Assembly: GCF_002102395.1 (NCBI RefSeq)
Contig: NZ_LQPZ01000016.1
Location: 62,001-126,000 of the forward strand
DNA: 64,000 bases
Origin: Mycolicibacillus trivialis
GTDB taxonomy: Bacteria > Actinomycetota > Actinomycetes > Mycobacteriales > Mycobacteriaceae
Reading direction: 5' to 3'
In this document: one piece after another, positions 34,537-42,558 of the stretch
How positions within the stretch are numbered: the first letter of the stretch is position 1
How the letters are laid out: the number at the start of each line of letters is the position of its first letter
The notes under the pieces: model-generated
Told to the model about the DNA's origin: nothing
What the model saw: the letters and a program-made list of their open reading frames with translations, nothing else
Database searches by the model: none
Translations under genes and position numbers: made by a program

Positions 34537-36174
34537 GTGGTGAATCCCTCGACGGCCCAGGCGCGCGTCGTCGTCGACGAACTGATCCGCGGCGGAGTGC
34601 GCGACGTCGTGCTCTGCCCGGGCTCGCGCAACGCGCCGCTGGCGTTCGCACTGGCCGACGCCGATCGGGCCGGGCGGCTGCGGCTGCACGTGCGCATCGA
34701 CGAGCGCACCGCCGGCTACCTCGCCGTGGGCCTGGCGGTCGCCGCCGGGGCGCCGGTGTGCGTGGCGATGACATCGGGCACCGCGGTGGCAAACCTGGGA
34801 CCGGCGGTGGTGGAGGCCAACTACGCGCGGGTGCCACTGATCGTGTTGAGCGCCAACCGGCCCTACGAACTGCTCGGCACCGGCGCCAACCAGACCATGG
34901 AACAGCTCGGCTACTTCGGCACCCAGCTGCGCGCAACGATCAGCCTCGGGCTGGCCGAGGACGCCCCCGAGCGGCTCGACGCGCACAACGCCACCTGGCG
35001 CTCGGCGACCTGCCGGGTGCTGGCCGCGGCCACCGGCACCCGCACCGCCAACGCCGGCCCGGTGCACTTCGACATCCCGCTGCGCGAGCCGCTGGTGCCC
35101 GACACCGACGACCACGGCGACTACCCGACGGGCCGGCCCGGCGGCCGACCCTGGACCGAATCCCCACCGGTCAGCTTCGACCAGCCGTTGCCGATCGACG
35201 TCACCCCGGACACCGTGGTCATCGCCGGCCACGGCGCTGGAGTGCACCCCGACCTGGCGGCGCTGCCCACGGTCGCCGAGCCCACCGCCCCGCCGCCGGC
35301 CACCCCGCTGCACCCGCTCGCCCTGCCGCTGCTGCGACCGCAGCAGGTCATCATGTTGGGCCGGCCGACCCTGCACCGGCCGGTCTCGGCGCTGCTGGCC
35401 GACCCGACCGTCGCGGTGTACGCGCTGACCACCGGTCCGCGCTGGCCGGACGTGTCGGGCAACTCGCGGGCCACCGGCACCCGGGCCGTCCTCACCGGCG
35501 AACCGGACCCGGCCTGGCTGCGCCGGTGCGCCGCGCTGCACGCCGACGCGGTCCGGGCGGTGCGCAGCCAACTCGCCGAACACCCGCTGACCACCGGCCT
35601 GCATGTGGCCGCGGCGGTGGCCGACGCGCTGCGGCCCGGGGACCAGTTGGTGCTCGGCGCGTCCAACCCGGTGCGCGACGCCGCCCTGGTCGGCCTGGAC
35701 GCCACCGGGATCACGGTGCGCTCCAACCGCGGCGTCGCCGGCATCGACGGGACGGTGTCCACTGCCATCGGCGCCGCGCTGGCCCACGAACGTGCCACCG
35801 CCGGACGCACTCTCGCGCTCATCGGCGATCTGACGTTCGTCCACGACAGTTCCGGGTTGCTCATCGGGCCCACCGAGCCGACCCCGCAGCAGCTGACCAT
35901 CGTGGTCTCCAACGACAACGGCGGCGGCATCTTCGAACTGCTCGAGCAGGGCGACCCGCGGTTCCACGATGTCTCCGCAAGGATTTTCGGCACCCCGCAC
36001 GACGTCGACGTCGGCGCCCTGTGTCGCGCCTACCACGTGGACTCCCGCCAGCTCGAACTCGCCGACCTGCCCGCGGCGCTCGACGAGCCCGCGGCCGGAC
36101 TACGGGTGCTGGAGGTCAAAGCCGACCGGTCCTCGCTGCGCGCCCTGCACGCCGCCATCAAGGCGGCGCTGTGA
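34537..36174 (+). CDS. menD: SEPHCHC synthase (menaquinone synthesis)
   Basis: A 545-residue thiamine-diphosphate enzyme that joins 2-oxoglutarate to isochorismate. Seen: the N-terminal [15 protein letters not shown] and [15 protein letters not shown] with the ThDP-activating Glu, [16 protein letters not shown], and the C-terminal cofactor motif [19 protein letters not shown]. Two in-frame GTGs stand side by side (34537, 34540). TAGGCT (34525-34530) sits 6 nt before the first, which favours leaderless initiation there; homologues begin as if from the second. It overlaps the DUF3592 gene by 4 nt. Confidence 0.96.
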   Translation: MVNPSTAQARVVVDELIRGGVRDVVLCPGSRNAPLAFALADADRAGRLRLHVRIDERTAGYLAVGLAVAAGAPVCVAMTSGTAVANLGPAVVEANYARVPLIVLSANRPYELLGTGANQTMEQLGYFGTQLRATISLGLAEDAPERLDAHNATWRSATCRVLAAATGTRTANAGPVHFDIPLREPLVPDTDDHGDYPTGRPGGRPWTESPPVSFDQPLPIDVTPDTVVIAGHGAGVHPDLAALPTVAEPTAPPPATPLHPLALPLLRPQQVIMLGRPTLHRPVSALLADPTVAVYALTTGPRWPDVSGNSRATGTRAVLTGEPDPAWLRRCAALHADAVRAVRSQLAEHPLTTGLHVAAAVADALRPGDQLVLGASNPVRDAALVGLDATGITVRSNRGVAGIDGTVSTAIGAALAHERATAGRTLALIGDLTFVHDSSGLLIGPTEPTPQQLTIVVSNDNGGGIFELLEQGDPRFHDVSARIFGTPHDVDVGALCRAYHVDSRQLELADLPAALDEPAAGLRVLEVKADRSSLRALHAAIKAAL

Positions 36175-36725
36175 GCCTCGACCCGCGGCTGGCCCGACTC
36201 GTCGTCCGTGGAAAAAAGGTGGGCCACATCCTGATTCACGGCCGGTCGGTGGCCGGACCCAACACCTGGGGCCGACGGACGCTGCGCTGGTCACGGATCG
36301 CGGTGCTGATCCTGGCCGGCGTGGTCACCTTGCAGTCGGTGCTGCTGGTGGCAGGCGCCTGGCGCAACGACCTGACCATCGAACACGACAAGGGGGTGGC
36401 GCAGGCGGAGGTGCTCAACGCCGGGCCGCGCCGGTCGACGATCGAATTCGTCACCCCCGACCGCATCACCTACCGCCCCGAGCTCGGCGTGCTCTACCCG
36501 TCGGAGTTGGCCACCGGGATGCGGATCTACGTCGAGTACGCCAAGTCCAATCCCGACCTGGTGCGCGTCCAGGGCCGGGACGCGCGGCTGGCGATCATCC
36601 CGGCCGGCTCGGTCGCGGTGGTGGGGTGGCTTCTCGCCGCCGCCCTGCTGGGGTTACTGGCGCTCGCCGAGACCTGGGTGGAGCGTTACGAGGCGAACAG
36701 GGCGTCCAGCCAGCCGCCGTCCTGA
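36171..36725 (+). CDS. DUF3592-type membrane protein (Rv0556-like)
   Basis: A 184-residue protein with a membrane helix at about residues 40-62, an extracytoplasmic beta-rich domain ([21 protein letters not shown], then [20 protein letters not shown]) typical of DUF3592, and a second helix at about 142-165. GTG 36171 overlaps the menD stop (GTGA), so it is co-translated with MenD. The last 40 nt overlap the end of the DsbA-like gene on the other strand. The function is unknown. Confidence 0.83.
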   Translation: MSLDPRLARLVVRGKKVGHILIHGRSVAGPNTWGRRTLRWSRIAVLILAGVVTLQSVLLVAGAWRNDLTIEHDKGVAQAEVLNAGPRRSTIEFVTPDRITYRPELGVLYPSELATGMRIYVEYAKSNPDLVRVQGRDARLAIIPAGSVAVVGWLLAAALLGLLALAETWVERYEANRASSQPPS

Positions 36726-37330
36726 ACGTCGACCACGGTGTGGCTGCCGAGGTCATACACGGTCGGCGTGCCCGGATTGTCCGGATTGACCTGCTTGAGC
36801 CGGTCCATGTTGGCGCTGCTCATCGCGGCGGTGTCGACCGCGGGCAGGTCGATGGCGATGCGGGCGATCGCCATCCCGCCCACCCCGCTGCGCGCGGCCA
36901 TCGTGGCCAACTCGGCCGCGCTGGGGCTGGGGCTGTGCGCATCCTGCTGGCGGTAGATCTCGTTGACGAAGCCCTGGTAGGCCACCGGCGGTGTCGCCGG
37001 GTCGGCCGCCAGGATGAGCGCGTTGGCGATCCGGTCGGATTTGTCGGTGCCGCGCTTCTGATCCAGGAACGTCAGCCACCGGTAGGTCACCGCCAGCTCG
37101 CCGTTGCCGATCCGGTGCGCGAGTGCCCCGCCGGAGGCGTCCTCGAACTGCGCGCAGACCGGGCACTGCGGTTCGCAGAAGATCTCCAGCTGTACCGGCG
37201 CATCGGGGGAGCCCAGCAGCACGCTGAAGCCGTCGGCCGCCACCGTGGTGGCCGGTGCGACGTCGGCGTGCGCCGGCCCGGTCACCAGGCAGCCCAGTGC
37301 CACCACGACCGCCGCCCACAGGTACCGCAT
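36686..37330 (-). CDS. Exported DsbA-like thioredoxin-fold protein
   Basis: A 214-residue protein with a cleavable signal (YLWAAVVVALGCLVTGPAHA) and a DsbA/DsbG-like domain. The redox centre is in IFCEPQCPVCAQFED, a CxxC (CPVC) preceded by an additional Cys. The helical insert and C-terminal GTPTVYDLG, containing the expected cis-Pro, follow. It would oxidise or isomerise disulfides in exported proteins. ATG 37330 has AAAGGG upstream. It is convergent and overlapping with the DUF3592 gene. It is not in this place in M. tuberculosis, so it appears to be an insertion. Confidence 0.82.
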   Translation of the reverse strand: MRYLWAAVVVALGCLVTGPAHADVAPATTVAADGFSVLLGSPDAPVQLEIFCEPQCPVCAQFEDASGGALAHRIGNGELAVTYRWLTFLDQKRGTDKSDRIANALILAADPATPPVAYQGFVNEIYRQQDAHSPSPSAAELATMAARSGVGGMAIARIAIDLPAVDTAAMSSANMDRLKQVNPDNPGTPTVYDLGSHTVVDVQDGGWLDALFAS

Positions 37331-37466
37331 GTGCCCTTTACCTCTCTTCGCCGCTGACCGGTCCGCTGACCCGTCCCTCGCCGGACACGGGTTGCTCCGC
37401 AACCGGTCGTATCCCGTATGCCGTCCGGCAACCCTATCGACATACCCGCCATCGAACATCGGCATT

Positions 37467-38033
37467 ATGCGTGTGGCGATCATCACCGAGAGTTTCCCAC
37501 CCCGCCGGGCCGCCGACACCGATTCGGTGCTGCACCTCATCGGCCGGCTGCGCGGCGACGACCACGAGGTTCTGGTCATCGCGCCGGACAACCCGCGCGG
37601 GCAGGGCCGCGCCGAACGCGTCCACGACGGCATCCGGGTGCACCGGGTGCCGGTGCTGCGCGGCCGTGACGGCGCACTGCACGGACTGCCGCGGCCCCGC
37701 CTGCTCGGTGTGCTGCGCGGATTCCGCCCCGACGTGGTGCACCTGGCCGCACCCGGCCTGCTCGGTTACGGCGGTCTGCGCGCCGCGCGGCGGCTCGGTG
37801 TGCCCACGGTGGCGGTGTGCCGATCCGGCGCGTCCGGCTCGCGGGCCGGCCGGGCCTGGCTGCGCCACCTGCACGGCCGCGCCGACCGCACCCTGGCCCC
37901 GTCGGCCCCGGCGCTGGAGCGTCTGGCCGCCCACAAGGTGCCGCGGGTCTACTTCTGGCCACCGGAGCGGCCCACCGGCTACGCCGAGCTCCTCGATCAC
38001 TACCGGGCCGTGGCTGGAGGTCCGACCCGGTAG
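37467..38033 (+). CDS. Severely shortened MgtA-like mannosyltransferase, probably inactive
   Basis: A 188-residue protein at the mgtA (Rv0557) position. The family is about 378 residues and adds mannose to glycolipid precursors of lipomannan. The N-terminal GT-B domain is recognisable: [84 protein letters not shown] and PRVYFW. The frame then jumps directly to [12 protein letters not shown], equivalent to the extreme C-terminus. The entire C-terminal nucleotide-sugar Rossmann domain is missing. The glycine loop near residue 12 (PQVNGVSNSV in M. tuberculosis) reads [10 protein letters not shown], and the YQTDVPGF region is replaced and shortened. A relic or repurposed acceptor-domain protein. 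Confidence 0.8.
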   Translation: MRVAIITESFPPRRAADTDSVLHLIGRLRGDDHEVLVIAPDNPRGQGRAERVHDGIRVHRVPVLRGRDGALHGLPRPRLLGVLRGFRPDVVHLAAPGLLGYGGLRAARRLGVPTVAVCRSGASGSRAGRAWLRHLHGRADRTLAPSAPALERLAAHKVPRVYFWPPERPTGYAELLDHYRAVAGGPTR

Positions 38034-38056
38034 CGCTGGAGGTCCGACCCGGTAGC
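38013..38056 (+). repeat. Exact 22-bp tandem duplication at the mgtA/menG junction
   Basis: The 22-bp unit that begins GCTGGAGGTC and ends CCGGTAGC occurs at 38013-38034 and again, without change, at 38035-38056. The first copy supplies the TAG stop of the short mgtA frame. The second supplies the start of the TAGCGT -10-like element of menG. Confidence 0.9.
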
Positions 38057-38065
38057 GTCAGCACG

Positions 38066-38770
38066 GTGAGCCGTGCGACGTTGCAGAAGGACCCCCGCGA
38101 GGTGGCGTCGATGTTCGACGCGGTCGCGCGACGCTACGACCTGACCAACACCGTCATGTCACTCGGGCTGGACCGGTCGTGGCGGCGGGCCACCCGCGCG
38201 GCACTGCGCATCGGCCCCGGCGACACCGTGCTGGACCTGGCGGCGGGCACCGCCGTCTCGACGGTGGAGCTGGCGCGCTCCGGGGCGTGCTGTGTCGCGG
38301 CGGACTTCTCGGTCGGCATGCTCGCCGCGGGCGCCGGGCGCGACGTGCCCAAGATCGCCGCCGACGCCACCGCGCTGCCGTTCGCCGACGGGGTTTTCGA
38401 CGCGGTCACGATCAGCTTCGGGTTGCGCAACGTCGCCGATCACCCGCAGGGGCTGGCGGAGCTGGCGCGGGTCACCCGCCCGGGTGGCCGGCTGGTGGTC
38501 TGCGAGTTCTCCACCCCGACCAACCGGGCTTTCGCCACCGTCTACAAGGAGTACCTGATGCGGGCGCTGCCGGCGATGGCCGACGTGGTCTCCAGCAATC
38601 CCGACGCCTACCGCTATCTCGCCGAATCGATCCGGGCCTGGCCCGACCAGCCGGCGCTGGCCCGCGCCATCGCCGCGGCCGGCTGGACCGATGTGCGCTG
38701 GCGCAACCTCACCGGCGGCATCGTCGCCCTGCATGCCGCCACCAAGCCGGCTGCCGACGGGCTCAGCTGA
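38066..38770 (+). CDS. menG: Demethylmenaquinone methyltransferase
   Basis: A 234-residue SAM-dependent methyltransferase (UbiE/MenG family, Rv0558) for the last headgroup step of menaquinone synthesis. Motifs: [23 protein letters not shown], the SAM loop [16 protein letters not shown], and [22 protein letters not shown] 38066 lies 7 nt after TAGCGT (38053-38058), consistent with leaderless initiation. The end overlaps the end of menJ by 8 nt, tail to tail. Confidence 0.95.
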   Translation: MSRATLQKDPREVASMFDAVARRYDLTNTVMSLGLDRSWRRATRAALRIGPGDTVLDLAAGTAVSTVELARSGACCVAADFSVGMLAAGAGRDVPKIAADATALPFADGVFDAVTISFGLRNVADHPQGLAELARVTRPGGRLVVCEFSTPTNRAFATVYKEYLMRALPAMADVVSSNPDAYRYLAESIRAWPDQPALARAIAAAGWTDVRWRNLTGGIVALHAATKPAADGLS

Positions 38771-40001
38771 ACGGCGGCCTGCGGTCGATCAGCCGCGACA
38801 CCGCGCCGCTGCCGCGCCAGGCCCGGGCCACGAGGTCGGCGTCCTCGTCGGTCACCAGGTTGGCCATCACCCGCACCGCGAGCTCCATCAGCGCCGACGA
38901 GCGCATCGCCACCGGGCCGGTGACCGGCAGGAACCGCTTGAACGTCAACAGCAGTGCCAGCCGGCGTGCGATGGAGAAGCTGCGCCCGTAGCGCTGCCGC
39001 AGCACCTGCGGCCAGATCTCGGTGAGGTCGGCCTCGTCGAGCAGGTCGACGGCCAGCCGTCCGCTCTCCAACCCGGAATCGATGCCCTCCCCGTTGAGCG
39101 GGTTGACGCAGGCGGCCGCGTCACCGATGAGCATCCAGTTAGGCCCGGCGACCCCGGAGGCCGCACCACCCATCGGGAGCAGCGCCGACAGCATCTTCTG
39201 CGGCTCCCCGACGAACCCCCACTCCGCGCGGCGCAGGTCGGCGTAGTAGGACATCAACGGTCGCAGCGCCAGCTCGGCTGGACGTTTGGTGGTCGACAGT
39301 GCGCCCACGCCGATGTTCACCTCACCGTTGCCCAGCGGGAAGATCCAGCCGTAGCCGGGCAGCACCGCCCCCTCCGGGGAGCGCAGCTCGAGGTGCGAGG
39401 TCAGCCACGGCTCGTCGTGGCGGGGGGAGGCCAGGTAGCCGCGCGCCGCGGTTCCGTAGACGGTCTGCTGGTGCCACTGGCGACCGAGCTTGCGGCCCAA
39501 CGGCGAGCGGGCGCCGTCGGCGACGATCACGGTGCGGCAGCGCACTTCGGTCCCGTCGGCCAGCGTCACCGAACGCACCCGCCCGTCGACGTCATGGTGT
39601 ACGTCGGACACCTTGGTGCCCAACAGCATTCGGGCGCCGGACTCCTCGGCGCAGCGCCGGATCCGGTCGTCGAGTTCGGTGCGCGGCGCGGCGCTACCGG
39701 TTGACGGGAAGGACGGGCCCGGCCAATCCACCTGCACCGAACCGCCGTAGCCGTGCAGACGCAGCCCGCGGTGGCGCACGTGCTCGTCGAGCCACCCGGT
39801 CAGCCCGAGGCGCTCCAACTCGATGACGGCGCGCGGGGTCAACCCGTCGCCGCATGCCTTGTCGCGGGGGAAGGTCGCGGAGTCGACCACCAGGACGTCA
39901 CGGCCGGCGCGGGCGGCCCACGCCGCCGCCGCCGACCCGGCCGGTCCGGCGCCGACCACCAGGACGTCGGTGTCGGCGGCTCCGGGCTGGGGGGTGCTCA
40001 T
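38763..40001 (-). CDS. menJ: Menaquinone side-chain reductase (geranylgeranyl-reductase family)
   Basis: A 412-residue FAD protein of the geranylgeranyl-reductase family, matching Rv0561c/MenJ, which saturates one isoprene unit of menaquinone-9. The dinucleotide site is [19 protein letters not shown], followed by [16 protein letters not shown], and the second FAD motif [21 protein letters not shown] 40001. A longer open frame upstream into grcC1 has no coding support. Its leaderless-type -10 overlaps that of the divergent grcC1. Confidence 0.94.
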   Translation of the reverse strand: MSTPQPGAADTDVLVVGAGPAGSAAAAWAARAGRDVLVVDSATFPRDKACGDGLTPRAVIELERLGLTGWLDEHVRHRGLRLHGYGGSVQVDWPGPSFPSTGSAAPRTELDDRIRRCAEESGARMLLGTKVSDVHHDVDGRVRSVTLADGTEVRCRTVIVADGARSPLGRKLGRQWHQQTVYGTAARGYLASPRHDEPWLTSHLELRSPEGAVLPGYGWIFPLGNGEVNIGVGALSTTKRPAELALRPLMSYYADLRRAEWGFVGEPQKMLSALLPMGGAASGVAGPNWMLIGDAAACVNPLNGEGIDSGLESGRLAVDLLDEADLTEIWPQVLRQRYGRSFSIARRLALLLTFKRFLPVTGPVAMRSSALMELAVRVMANLVTDEDADLVARAWRGSGAVSRLIDRRPPFS

Positions 40002-40008
40002 GGTCCCC

Positions 40009-40016
40009 AGTATGTT
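40009..40016. promoter_or_regulatory. Overlapping divergent -10 elements of menJ and grcC1
   Basis: On the plus strand TATGTT (40011-40016) is 6 nt from the grcC1 GTG. On the minus strand CATACT (40014-40009) is 7 nt from the menJ ATG. The two hexamers share 4 bp, and the whole intergenic gap is 21 bp. Both transcripts would be leaderless. Confidence 0.65.
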
Positions 40017-40022
40017 GGAGCC

Positions 40023-41033
40023 GTGAACACACCGGTGAACGTGGTGGCGGGCGTCGACCTGGGCGACCCCGCTTTCGCCGCCGGCGTGCGCGACGGGGTG
40101 GAGCGCATCGAAGAGCTGATGGACACCGAACTGCGCGGCGCCGACGCGTTGATGGCCGAAGCGGTGCTGCACCTGTTCGAGGCCGGCGGCAAACGGTTCC
40201 GCCCGCTGTTCACCGTGCTCGCCGCGCAGCTGGGACCCGAGCCCGACGCCTGGCAGGTGACCGTGGCCGGCGCGGTGATCGAGCTGGTCCACCTGGCGAC
40301 GCTCTACCACGACGACGTGATGGACGACGCCGAGCTGCGCCGCGGCGCGCAGAGCGCCAACGCCCGCTGGAGCAACAGCATCGCGATCCTGGCCGGCGAC
40401 TACCTGTTCGCCACCGCCTCGCGGCTGGTGTCGCGGCTGGGTCCGGACGCGGTGCGGGTCATCGCCGAGACCTTCGCCGAACTGGTCACCGGCCAGATGC
40501 GCGAGACCCGCGGCCCGGCCGACGACGCCGACCCGGTCGAGCACTACCTGAAGGTGGTCTACGAGAAGACCGCCTGCCTGATCGCGGCGTCGGGCCGGTT
40601 CGGGGCCACGTTCTCCGGCGCCGACGAGCAGCAGATCGAACGGCTGTCGCGGCTCGGCGGGATCGTCGGCACCGCCTTCCAGATCTCCGACGACATTATC
40701 GACATCGCCAGCGACCCCGACGAGTCCGGCAAGCTGCCCGGCACCGACCTGCGCGAAGGCGTGCACACCCTGCCGGTGCTCTACGCCCTCGACGAGTCCG
40801 GACCCGACGCCGACCGGCTGCGGGAGCTGCTGGTCCGCCCGCTGGACGACGACGACGCCCGCGTCGAGGAGGCCTTGACCCTGCTGCGCCGGTCGCCGGG
40901 CATGGACCGCGCGAAACAGGCGGTGGCCGGCTATGCCCAGCGGGCCCGCGACGAGTTGGCGCTGCTGCCGGCCGGCGCCGGCCGCGACGCACTGAGCACT
41001 CTGGTCGACTACACGGTGACCCGGCACGGCTGA
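40023..41033 (+). CDS. grcC1: Polyprenyl diphosphate synthase
   Basis: A 336-residue trans-isoprenyl diphosphate synthase (Rv0562) that makes the long prenyl tail used by MenA. First Asp-rich motif in LYHDDVMDDAELRRG (near residue 95), preceded by GGKRFRPLF, and the second in QISDDIIDIASDPDESGK (near residue 222). GTG 40023 gives a normal N-terminus. The open frame continues upstream only as antisense to menJ. Product length is not readable from motifs alone. Confidence 0.94.
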   Translation: MNTPVNVVAGVDLGDPAFAAGVRDGVERIEELMDTELRGADALMAEAVLHLFEAGGKRFRPLFTVLAAQLGPEPDAWQVTVAGAVIELVHLATLYHDDVMDDAELRRGAQSANARWSNSIAILAGDYLFATASRLVSRLGPDAVRVIAETFAELVTGQMRETRGPADDADPVEHYLKVVYEKTACLIAASGRFGATFSGADEQQIERLSRLGGIVGTAFQISDDIIDIASDPDESGKLPGTDLREGVHTLPVLYALDESGPDADRLRELLVRPLDDDDARVEEALTLLRRSPGMDRAKQAVAGYAQRARDELALLPAGAGRDALSTLVDYTVTRHG

Positions 41034-41096
41034 ACCACGGAACCTCCGCGCGCCCGGTGGCGTTAGATCAGCGAGAGGTTCGCAAGGAGGCAGCCG

Positions 41097-41957
41097 ATGA
41101 CCTGGCATCCGCACCACAACACGGCCAAAACGTTCGCTCTGCTGGTGGTGATGTCCGGGCTGATCGTCGCCGTCGGCTCGCTGTTCGGCCAGACGGCGAT
41201 GTGGATCGCGGTTCTCCTCGCCGTCGGCATGAACTTCTACTCCTACTTCAACAGCGACAAGCTGGCGCTGCGCGCGATGCGCGCCCAGCCGGTCACCGAG
41301 GTGCAGGCCCCGGTCATGTACAAGATCGTGCGGGAGCTGGCCACCGTGGCCCACCAGCCCATGCCGCGGCTGTACATCAGCGACACCAACGCGCCCAACG
41401 CGTTCGCCACCGGCCGCAACCCCCGCAACGCCGCGGTGTGCTGCACCACCGGGATCCTGAACATCCTCGACGAGCGTGAGCTGCGGGCGGTGCTCGGCCA
41501 CGAGCTCTCCCACGTCTACAACCGCGACATCCTGATCTCCTCCGTGGCGGGCGCGCTGGCCTCGATCATCACCGGTCTGGCCAACATGGCGATGTTCGCC
41601 GGCATGTTCGGCGGCAACCGCGAAGGCTCCAACCCGTTCGGGCTGCTGCTGGTGTCGCTGCTGGGGCCCATCGCGGCCACCGTCATCAAGATGGCCGTCT
41701 CGCGGTCCCGGGAGTACCAGGCCGACCAGTCCGGCGCGCAGCTCACCGGCGATCCGCTGGCGCTCGCGTCGGCGCTGCGCAAGATCTCCGCGGGCGTGCA
41801 GGCCGCGCCGCTGCCGCCGGAACCGGAGTTCGCCAACCAGTCGCACCTGATGATCGCCAACCCGTTCCGGACGGGTGAGCGCCTCGGCGCCATGTTCTCC
41901 ACCCACCCGCCGGTCGCCGACCGGATCCGTCGGCTCGAGGAAATGGCCCGTTCATAA
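41097..41957 (+). CDS. htpX: Membrane zinc metalloprotease HtpX
   Basis: A 286-residue M48-family membrane protease for quality control of membrane proteins. Two N-terminal helices (about residues 10-28 and 33-50) precede the zinc site HELSH (His135, Glu136, His139) and the third ligand in [12 protein letters not shown]. Two further hydrophobic segments lie between ([19 protein letters not shown] and [19 protein letters not shown]). The C-terminal [16 protein letters not shown] is conserved. ATG has AAGGAGG upstream. 63 nt after grcC1, so possibly co-transcribed, as Rv0562-Rv0563. Confidence 0.95.
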   Translation: MTWHPHHNTAKTFALLVVMSGLIVAVGSLFGQTAMWIAVLLAVGMNFYSYFNSDKLALRAMRAQPVTEVQAPVMYKIVRELATVAHQPMPRLYISDTNAPNAFATGRNPRNAAVCCTTGILNILDERELRAVLGHELSHVYNRDILISSVAGALASIITGLANMAMFAGMFGGNREGSNPFGLLLVSLLGPIAATVIKMAVSRSREYQADQSGAQLTGDPLALASALRKISAGVQAAPLPPEPEFANQSHLMIANPFRTGERLGAMFSTHPPVADRIRRLEEMARS

Positions 41958-41958
41958 T

Positions 41959-42042
41959 TCCGCCGCAGAATGTCCGCAGCAGAATGCCCGCAGCAGGACC
42001 TCCGCCGCAGAATCTCCGCCGCAGAATCTCCGCAACAGCGAA
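41959..42042. repeat. 14-bp degenerate tandem repeat, six units
   Basis: Consecutive 14-nt units starting at 41959, 41973, 41987, 42001, 42015 and 42029 follow the pattern TCCGCMGCAGAATS. The fourth and fifth are identical. It begins 2 nt after the htpX stop. No coding role is seen. This is the first part of the 346-bp gap between htpX and the XRE gene. Confidence 0.85.
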
Positions 42043-42053
42043 GAATTCGTCGC

Positions 42054-42107
42054 GAATGAAGCTCCAGGGCGGAAAATAGTGCGTTTTTTCGCCCTGGAGC
42101 TTCATTC
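42054..42107. repeat. Long perfect hairpin between htpX and the XRE gene
   Basis: The 18-bp arms GAATGAAGCTCCAGGGCG (42054-42071) and CGCCCTGGAGCTTCATTC (42090-42107) are perfectly complementary, with an 18-nt spacer whose A-run and T-run can extend the stem further. No T-run follows the stem, so it is not a classical terminator. It could be a structured 3' end for htpX or a mobile-element remnant. Confidence 0.85.
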
Positions 42108-42174
42108 GACGCGGGAATCGTGGGTGGCTCGACGCGGGAATCATGGGTGGCTCGACGCGGGAATCATGGGTGAC
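42106..42174. repeat. 23-bp tandem repeat, three units
   Basis: Units at 42106-42128, 42129-42151 and 42152-42174 follow TCGACGCGGGAATCATGGGT plus GGC. Unit 1 has one substitution (G for A after AATC) and unit 3 ends GAC. It directly abuts the long hairpin, overlapping its end by 2 bp. MIRU/VNTR-like. The rest of the gap to 42247 shows no gene. Confidence 0.88.
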
Positions 42175-42247
42175 CGAGGCGGGCCGGGACGTTCCCCCTC
42201 GGCCCCGCGCTGAACTGGGGATTTAACGGAGAAAGCCTAGCCAAAAT

Positions 42248-42263
42248 ATATCTAGCTAGATAT
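42248..42263. promoter_or_regulatory. 16-bp palindromic operator before the XRE gene
   Basis: ATATCTAGCTAGATAT is a perfect 16-bp palindrome. It overlaps a -10-like TATGCT (42261-42266) and lies about 41 nt upstream of the XRE start. An autoregulatory site is the natural reading for a small helix-turn-helix regulator. Confidence 0.7.
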
Positions 42264-42303
42264 GCTGGGGAATCATGTGCCGCCGAAGCTAAAGGGGGTC
42301 GTC

Positions 42304-42558
42304 ATGACCCAGCCAGAACCGGAATTCTACGACTCGGCGTATCGCGACGCCGGCTGGTCGACCAACCTGGGCCAGCTGGTGTATGTCACCCGTGCCGGTG
42401 CCGGCCTGACCCAATCGGACCTGGCCGACGCGATGGGGACCAGCCAGTCGGCGATCGCCTCCTACGAGAGCGGGTCGCGTATGCCGGGCATCGACACCCT
42501 CAAGCGTCTCGCCGAAGCGTGCGGCAAGAAGCTGCACATCAGCATCGAGACCGACTGA
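42304..42558 (+). CDS. Small XRE-family DNA-binding protein
   Basis: An 84-residue protein that is almost only a Cro/C1-type helix-turn-helix (LGQLVYVTRAGAGLTQSDLA, MGTSQSAIASYESGSRMPG, ACGKKLHISIETD). It resembles HigA/antitoxin-like regulators. ATG 42304 has AAAGGGGG 6 nt upstream. An upstream in-frame ATG at 42262 is inside the palindrome and less likely. No toxin gene is adjacent: the next gene is the convergent SulP gene, whose end overlaps this one by 20 nt. A solitary regulator acting on the palindrome is inferred. Confidence 0.82.
   Translation: MTQPEPEFYDSAYRDAGWSTNLGQLVYVTRAGAGLTQSDLADAMGTSQSAIASYESGSRMPGIDTLKRLAEACGKKLHISIETD

Noticed and set aside
37467..38033. Short mgtA as a simple frameshift of a full gene
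   Set aside because: No frame downstream holds the missing C-terminal domain, and menG follows at once. The sequence is deleted, not shifted.
40002..41906. Upstream extension of the menJ frame to give a 1047-residue protein
   Set aside because: The extra part is antisense to grcC1 and htpX and low in complexity. MenJ homologues start at the FAD-binding segment, as does ATG 40001.
42054..42107. Rho-independent terminator of htpX
   Set aside because: The stem is far longer than usual and no T-run follows it on either strand; the T-run is in the loop. It is kept as a hairpin/repeat rather than called a terminator.
41959..42174. Possible CRISPR array
   Set aside because: The repeats are contiguous tandem units of 14 and 23 bp without unique spacers, and no cas gene is near.
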